From assembly GCA_938084575.1 (NCBI GenBank), contig CALKFG010000003.1, positions 1 to 64,000 on the forward strand: a stretch of 64,000 nucleotides of DNA, read 5' to 3'. The translations under genes and the position numbers were made by a program. Under the pieces are notes generated by a model. The model saw only the letters and a list, made by a program, of their open reading frames with translations, ran no database searches and had not been told where the DNA came from. This DNA is from an uncultured Hyphomonadaceae bacterium (GTDB taxonomy: Bacteria; Pseudomonadota; Alphaproteobacteria; Caulobacterales; Hyphomonadaceae). Of this stretch, positions 59,718 through 64,000 are shown in pieces; the stretch's first letter is position 1; each line of letters begins with the position of its first letter.

Positions 59718-61109
59718 ATGAATGAGAAAAAAGCTCTTTTCGAAGACGACTTTGAGGTCGATTTCGACACCGATTTGGATGCGGCCCTGTCCAAGGTGCT
59801 GGAGGAGGCCACGCCTGCGGAGGCGCCGGCCGACGCGCCCGCATCACACCCTGCCCCCGAGACTGTTCAGATCCCGCCGCATCAGGCCTGGGAGATGTTC
59901 GCCGACCATGGCGCAGGCGGCGCCCGCGCCATTCCGGCCATTCATGCTGTCGCCTTTTGCGAAAATTCCGAGACGCTGAAAATGCTCGGCAATGTCGCTG
60001 CGGATCGTCGCATGGCCCAGGCGCGCCTTGATATTGAAGAGGGCGGGCTGATCCGGGCCATGCAGTATCTCGGCCTCAACCCGACCCCCAATCTGTTGAT
60101 CCTGGAATCCTCGGCGCCCGTCGCCACGCTGCTGGCCCAGATCGACCAGCTGGCGTCGCTGTGCGAGGAAGGCGTCCAGGTCATGGTGATTGGCGCCGCG
60201 AATGATATTGCGCTTTACCGTCAGCTCATGGCGCGGGGGGTCAGCGACTATCTGGTCCTGCCGCTCACGCCGGTTCAGATGGTCCAGTCGATCGGGGACT
60301 TGTTCACCCATCCCGATGCGCCCTTTGTCGGCAAATCAGTATCGGTGATCGGGGCCAAGGGGGGCGTGGGCGCGTCGACACTGGCCCATAATCTGGCCTG
60401 GGCGATGGCTGAAAATGCCAGCGTCAACACCTCGCTGATCGATCTCGACCTGTCCTTCGGAACCACGGCGCTGGATTTCAACCACGAGACCAGCCAGACC
60501 GTGGCCGACGCCCTGCTGGCTCCGGACCGGGCCGATGACGCCGTCATTTCCCGGCTGCTGACCAAGGCGACGGACCGTTTGTCGCTGTTTACCGCGCCGG
60601 CGTCGCTGTCGCAGCTGATTGATGTCGAGCCGGATGCCTATGCCAAGGTCATTGACGGGGTCCGCCGCCTGATCCCCTATGTTGTTCTGGATCTGCCGCA
60701 TGGCTGGTCGACCTGGCTGTCACACACGCTGGTCGGATCGGACGAGGTGATTCTGGTCTGCCAGCCGGACCTCGCCTCGCTGCGCAATGGCAAGAATATC
60801 ATCGACAATCTGAATGCCAAGCGGCCCAATGATGCCCCGCCGAGGCTGGTCATGAACATGTCGGGTGTGCCCAAGCGGCCAGAAATTCCGATCAAGGATT
60901 TCAGCGCGGCCATTGGAGTTGAACCGGAAATTGTCCTGCCCTTCGATCCGCAATTGTTCGGAACGGCCTCCAATAATGGCCAGATGATCTCTGAAACCGA
61001 CCCGCTGGCAAAGCCGTCACAGGCGATTGATGCCCTTGCTGCGCGCCTGACCGGGCGCGAGGTCAGCCAGGCGAAACCATCTCTTCTGGGAAAGCTCCTG
61101 GGAAAATAA
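59718..61109 (+). CDS. cpaE: Pilus localisation ATPase CpaE (TadZ)
   Basis: The 463-residue TadZ-type protein has an N-terminal receiver-like domain (MVIGAANDIALYRQLMARGV, SDYLVLPLTPVQMVQSIGDL) without clear phosphorylation Asp. The ParA/MinD-type ATPase follows with deviant Walker A SVIGAKGGVGASTLAHNLAW and LIDLDLSFGTTALDF. It sets the pole or site of pilus assembly. The acidic N-terminus (FEDDFEVDFDTDLDAALSKV) is unlike most of the family and may be an interaction tail. Confidence 0.94.
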   Translation: MNEKKALFEDDFEVDFDTDLDAALSKVLEEATPAEAPADAPASHPAPETVQIPPHQAWEMFADHGAGGARAIPAIHAVAFCENSETLKMLGNVAADRRMAQARLDIEEGGLIRAMQYLGLNPTPNLLILESSAPVATLLAQIDQLASLCEEGVQVMVIGAANDIALYRQLMARGVSDYLVLPLTPVQMVQSIGDLFTHPDAPFVGKSVSVIGAKGGVGASTLAHNLAWAMAENASVNTSLIDLDLSFGTTALDFNHETSQTVADALLAPDRADDAVISRLLTKATDRLSLFTAPASLSQLIDVEPDAYAKVIDGVRRLIPYVVLDLPHGWSTWLSHTLVGSDEVILVCQPDLASLRNGKNIIDNLNAKRPNDAPPRLVMNMSGVPKRPEIPIKDFSAAIGVEPEIVLPFDPQLFGTASNNGQMISETDPLAKPSQAIDALAARLTGREVSQAKPSLLGKLLGK

Positions 61110-61124
61110 AAAGGGTCTGAACGC

Positions 61125-62573
61125 ATGGCTTTTGGTAAGAAAACCGCCTTCGTCCCAGCTGGACCGGCCGCTGCCGCACCGGTCAGGCCGAAGCTGGCAA
61201 GCGTGGCTGTGGCGGACCGGGACACCGGCGCGAAACCGCCGGCGTCTGCAAAGCCCGCGGCGCAGGCGGGCGAGGAAAAAGTCACCCGTGTCCTCGATCG
61301 CTCGAACGAGTATTACGCGACCAAGACGACCATTTTCAACGCCCTGATCGATACGATTGATCTCGGGCAACTGGCTCAGCTGGACCCGGCCAGTGCCCGC
61401 GAGGAAATCTGCGACATCATTGTCGAGATCATTTCCATCAAGGGCGTGGTGATGTCGATTTCCGAGCAGGAAGCGCTTCTGGACGACATCTGCAACGACG
61501 TGCTCGGCTTTGGCCCGCTTGAGCCGCTCCTGGCCCGCGATGACATCGCCGATATCATGGTGAACGGGGCCGACCTCTGTTACATCGAAGTCAATGGCAA
61601 GATTGAGCGCACCAATGTCCGGTTCCGCGACAATGCGCAGCTGATGAACATCTGCCAGCGCATTGTCAGCCAGGTCGGACGCCGTGTCGATGAGGCCAGC
61701 CCGATCTGTGATGCGCGCCTGCTGGACGGCTCGCGGGTGAATGTCATTGCGCCGCCGCTGTCGATTGACGGGCCCTCGCTGACCATAAGGAAGTTCAAAA
61801 AGGACAAGCTCAAGCTGGCGGATCTGGTCAAGTTTGATTCGATCTCGGAAGCCGGTTCGGAAATCCTGCGGATCATCGGGCATGCCCGGTGCAATGTCCT
61901 GATTTCCGGCGGAACAGGGTCGGGTAAAACGACGCTGCTGAACTGCCTGACGGCGTTTATCGAGCCCGGTGAGCGGGTCATTACCTGCGAGGATTCGGCC
62001 GAATTGCAGCTGCAGCAACCGCATGTTGTGCGGCTGGAGACCCGGCCGCCCAATATTGAGGGTTCCGGGGAAATCACCATGCGTGACCTGGTCAAGAACT
62101 GTCTGCGTATGCGCCCGGAACGGATCATTGTCGGCGAAGTCAGGGGTCCGGAAGCGTTCGACCTGCTGCAGGCGATGAATACCGGGCATGATGGCTCGAT
62201 GGGGACACTGCACGCCAACACGCCGCGCGAGGCGCTCAGCCGGGTCGAATCAATGATCACAATGGGCGGGTTTTCCCTGCCGGCAAAGACCATAAGAGAA
62301 ATGATTGTCGGGTCGATCGACGTGATCATCCAGGCCTCTCGCCTGCGGGATGGATCACGCCGGATCATGACCATCACCGAGGTCATGGGGCTGGAGGGCG
62401 AGACCATCGTTCTGCAGGACGTCCTGAAGTTCGAGATGGAAGGCGAGGACGTCGACGGCCGGGTGCTGGGAATGCATCGTGGCACGGGTGTCGGGCGGCC
62501 CCGCTTCTGGGAAAGGGCGCAATATTATGGGCTCGAAAGAGACCTCGCCCGGGCTCTGGACGCTCTGAGCTAG
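61125..62573 (+). CDS. cpaF: Tad pilus motor ATPase CpaF (TadA)
   Basis: The 482-residue ATPase powers Tad pilus assembly and retraction. It has an N-terminal low-complexity stretch (about 1-50), then a core with RRVDEASPICDARLLDGSRV, Walker A LISGGTGSGKTTLLNCLTAF, the Asp box EDSAELQLQQPHVVRLETRP, Walker B MRPERIIVGEVRGPEAFDLL and the His box MNTGHDGSMGTLHANTPREA. It matches the T2SS/T4P ATPase superfamily. 15 bases after cpaE and 2 before tadB. Confidence 0.96.
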   Translation: MAFGKKTAFVPAGPAAAAPVRPKLASVAVADRDTGAKPPASAKPAAQAGEEKVTRVLDRSNEYYATKTTIFNALIDTIDLGQLAQLDPASAREEICDIIVEIISIKGVVMSISEQEALLDDICNDVLGFGPLEPLLARDDIADIMVNGADLCYIEVNGKIERTNVRFRDNAQLMNICQRIVSQVGRRVDEASPICDARLLDGSRVNVIAPPLSIDGPSLTIRKFKKDKLKLADLVKFDSISEAGSEILRIIGHARCNVLISGGTGSGKTTLLNCLTAFIEPGERVITCEDSAELQLQQPHVVRLETRPPNIEGSGEITMRDLVKNCLRMRPERIIVGEVRGPEAFDLLQAMNTGHDGSMGTLHANTPREALSRVESMITMGGFSLPAKTIREMIVGSIDVIIQASRLRDGSRRIMTITEVMGLEGETIVLQDVLKFEMEGEDVDGRVLGMHRGTGVGRPRFWERAQYYGLERDLARALDALS

Positions 62574-62575
62574 GG

Positions 62576-63616
62576 ATGGGTATGGCCAACGATCTTGTCT
62601 TCTTCGCCGTGGCGGGTCTGATCTTTCTTGTGATCGCCGGCCTGGGTCTGGCGATTCCGGCCGGCTCCAGCGGTGACCGCGCGGTCCGGCGACTGAAGAC
62701 GCTGGATGCTGGCCGCGCCACTTCCCGGGTCAGAAAGTTACCCAAGGATGACGGGGCGGCCCGGCGCAAAAAAACCCAGCTGATGCTGAACAAGCTCCGG
62801 GAACAAGGCAAGGCGCGCCGCCATCCCGGCATCGCCAACAATGTCGAGGCCAAGCTGATGCAGGCGGGGCTGGACATGGCGCCGCGGACATTCTGGCTCA
62901 TCTCGATCACTCTGGGCCTGGTGAGTGCATTTGGCATCTGGTCATCGGGCGCCGAGGGGCCTCCGCCGGTCATGGGGATCGAGATCAAGTCACAGCCCGC
63001 CATGATCCTGGCGGCCCTGATTGGCGGCGGGCTTGGCCTGCCGCACTGGGTTCTGGGCCTGCTTGCCAAGCGACGTAATAAGAAGCTGATGAGCCAGTTC
63101 GCCGATGGCATCGATATCATCGTGCGGGGGGTCAAGTCTGGCCTGCCCCTGACCGAATGCCTGCGGATTATCGCCCGGGAAAGTCCGGCGCCTCTCGGCC
63201 CGGAATTTGTCCAGCTCACCGACAATATCCAGATGGGGACGGCGCTCGACCGGGCGCTACAGCAATTTTACAAACGGGTGCCGCTTCCAGAGGTAAATTT
63301 CTTTGTGATCGTCCTGTCGATCCAGGCCAAATCCGGTGGCAACCTGTCCGAAGCCCTCGGCAATCTTTCGGCCGTCATCCGGTCCCGCAAAATGATGCGG
63401 GAGAAGATCAAGGCCCTGTCATCGGAGGCAAAGGCGTCGTCTATGATTATTGGGGCTTTGCCGTTTGCCGTGGCCTTCATGGTTTATCTGACCACGCCGG
63501 ATTACATCATGGATTTGTTCATCACGCCGACGGGCCATATGATCCTGTTCATGGCGACCTGTCTGATGGCGATAGGCATTGCCGTGATGCGCAAAATGAT
63601 CAGTTTCGATATATGA
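62576..63616 (+). CDS. tadB: Tad inner-membrane platform protein TadB (CpaG)
   Basis: The 346-residue type II secretion system F-domain protein is a likely inner-membrane pilus platform. An N-terminal helix (DLVFFAVAGLIFLVIAGLGL), central helices (LISITLGLVSAFGIW, AMILAALIGGGLGLPHWVL) and C-terminal helices (IIGALPFAVAFMVYL, HMILFMATCLMAIGIAV) flank the conserved QFADGIDIIVRGVKSGLPLT and AKSGGNLSEALGNLSAVIRS. ATG 62582 is an alternative start. tadC follows. Confidence 0.94.
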   Translation: MGMANDLVFFAVAGLIFLVIAGLGLAIPAGSSGDRAVRRLKTLDAGRATSRVRKLPKDDGAARRKKTQLMLNKLREQGKARRHPGIANNVEAKLMQAGLDMAPRTFWLISITLGLVSAFGIWSSGAEGPPPVMGIEIKSQPAMILAALIGGGLGLPHWVLGLLAKRRNKKLMSQFADGIDIIVRGVKSGLPLTECLRIIARESPAPLGPEFVQLTDNIQMGTALDRALQQFYKRVPLPEVNFFVIVLSIQAKSGGNLSEALGNLSAVIRSRKMMREKIKALSSEAKASSMIIGALPFAVAFMVYLTTPDYIMDLFITPTGHMILFMATCLMAIGIAVMRKMISFDI

Positions 63617-63628
63617 GGAGCGCGTCAC

Positions 63629-64000
63629 ATGAGTTTCGCTGAATCGCTGAGTGATCCGGGCGTCCTGGCCTCGATGCTGGCCGCCCTCGCCATGTTTGCC
63701 ACCGTTACCTCTGTGATGCTTCCCGCCCTCAAGGGTGACAAGCTCGAAACCCGCCTCAAGCAGGTGACTGAGCAGCGAGAGAAACTGCGGCGTGCCAGCC
63801 GGGCCGCGCTGGAAACGAGCGGCCTGAAAAAAGAGGCGCAAGGGACGATTTCGTCGATCACGCAACGTCTCGACCTGCAGAAACTGCTCGAGGATCCTAA
63901 CATCCAGATCAAGCTCGAACAGGCCGGCATGCGGGGGCCACGTCCGCTGATGATCTTCTATTTCTGCCGTTTCGTGATGCCCTTCGCCTTCGCGCTGTTG
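63629..64000 (+). CDS. tadC: Tad platform protein TadC (CpaH), partial
   Basis: The first 124 codons of a second F-domain protein are visible; the window ends inside the gene. It begins MSFAESLSDPGVLASMLAAL with a helix (about 12-31), a charged linker (KLETRLKQVTEQREKLRRAS) and IKLEQAGMRGPRPLMIFYFC, matching TadC. It starts 12 bases after tadB and has a GAGGAG ribosome site. Whether the gene is intact cannot be judged. Confidence 0.88.
   Translation, partial: MSFAESLSDPGVLASMLAALAMFATVTSVMLPALKGDKLETRLKQVTEQREKLRRASRAALETSGLKKEAQGTISSITQRLDLQKLLEDPNIQIKLEQAGMRGPRPLMIFYFCRFVMPFAFALL

Overview
The window is chromosomal DNA of an alphaproteobacterium, judged from protein families and gene order. 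Markers are rpmB beside a DUF3108 gene and cobS-cobT, argH-lptM-lysA-DUF4175, divergent ubiG and lysC followed by ptsP, covalently flavinylated sdhA with sdhCDB, and a Caulobacter-style flp/cpa (Tad) pilus locus. I could not fix the genus or order from sequence alone. No rRNA, CRISPR array or intact transposon is visible.

Layout. 1-1.7 kb: accessory DNA (exported cupin-like protein, DUF5681 protein and a coupled small ORF) next to a tRNA-Arg gene. 1.8-4.7 kb: a P1 peptidase and gamma-glutamyltransferase. 4.7-12.3 kb: housekeeping genes for PRPP and translation (prs, rplY, pth, ychF, rmuC, def, fmt, truA). 12.3-16.5 kb: an accessory Tad locus with two TadG-like paralogues and two TadE-like pseudopilins, the second carrying a long Asp/His/Arg pentapeptide tail. 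16.6-20.6 kb, minus strand: DUF885 peptidase, glutamine amidotransferase, phosphohexomutase. 20.7-24.1 kb: sdhCDAB. 24.1-26.0 kb: xthA and DUF3108, separated by a strongly structured spacer. 26.2-32.4 kb: rpmB, an amidohydrolase, cobS, cobT, a phytase-like esterase. 32.4-38.7 kb: TlpA-like oxidoreductase, argH, lptM, lysA, DUF4175. 38.7-44.4 kb: a 15-bp minisatellite, an exported methyltransferase-like lipoprotein, hsp20 behind a probable ROSE RNA thermometer, glycosyltransferase, alcohol dehydrogenase, GST, rimM. 44.5-49.7 kb: ilvA, M1 metallopeptidase, DUF6702, tandem-FKBP lipoprotein. 49.7-55.0 kb: ubiG, lysC, ptsP, rodZ. 55.0-64.0 kb: the core Tad locus (orphan CpaC N-domain, flp, cpaA, cpaB, cpaC, cpaD, cpaE, cpaF, tadB, and tadC cut by the window end).

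How it fits together: two Tad regions about 39 kb apart probably serve one pilus. The right-hand one has pilin, peptidase, secretin, ATPases and inner-membrane platform; the left-hand one holds only pseudopilin or tip-type proteins. CtrA-like boxes (TTAA-N7-TTAA with one mismatch) precede three of these transcription units. The most unusual items are the Asp-rich TadE tail, the ROSE-like hairpin over the hsp20 ribosome-binding site, and the multi-hairpin spacer near 25.0-25.15 kb.
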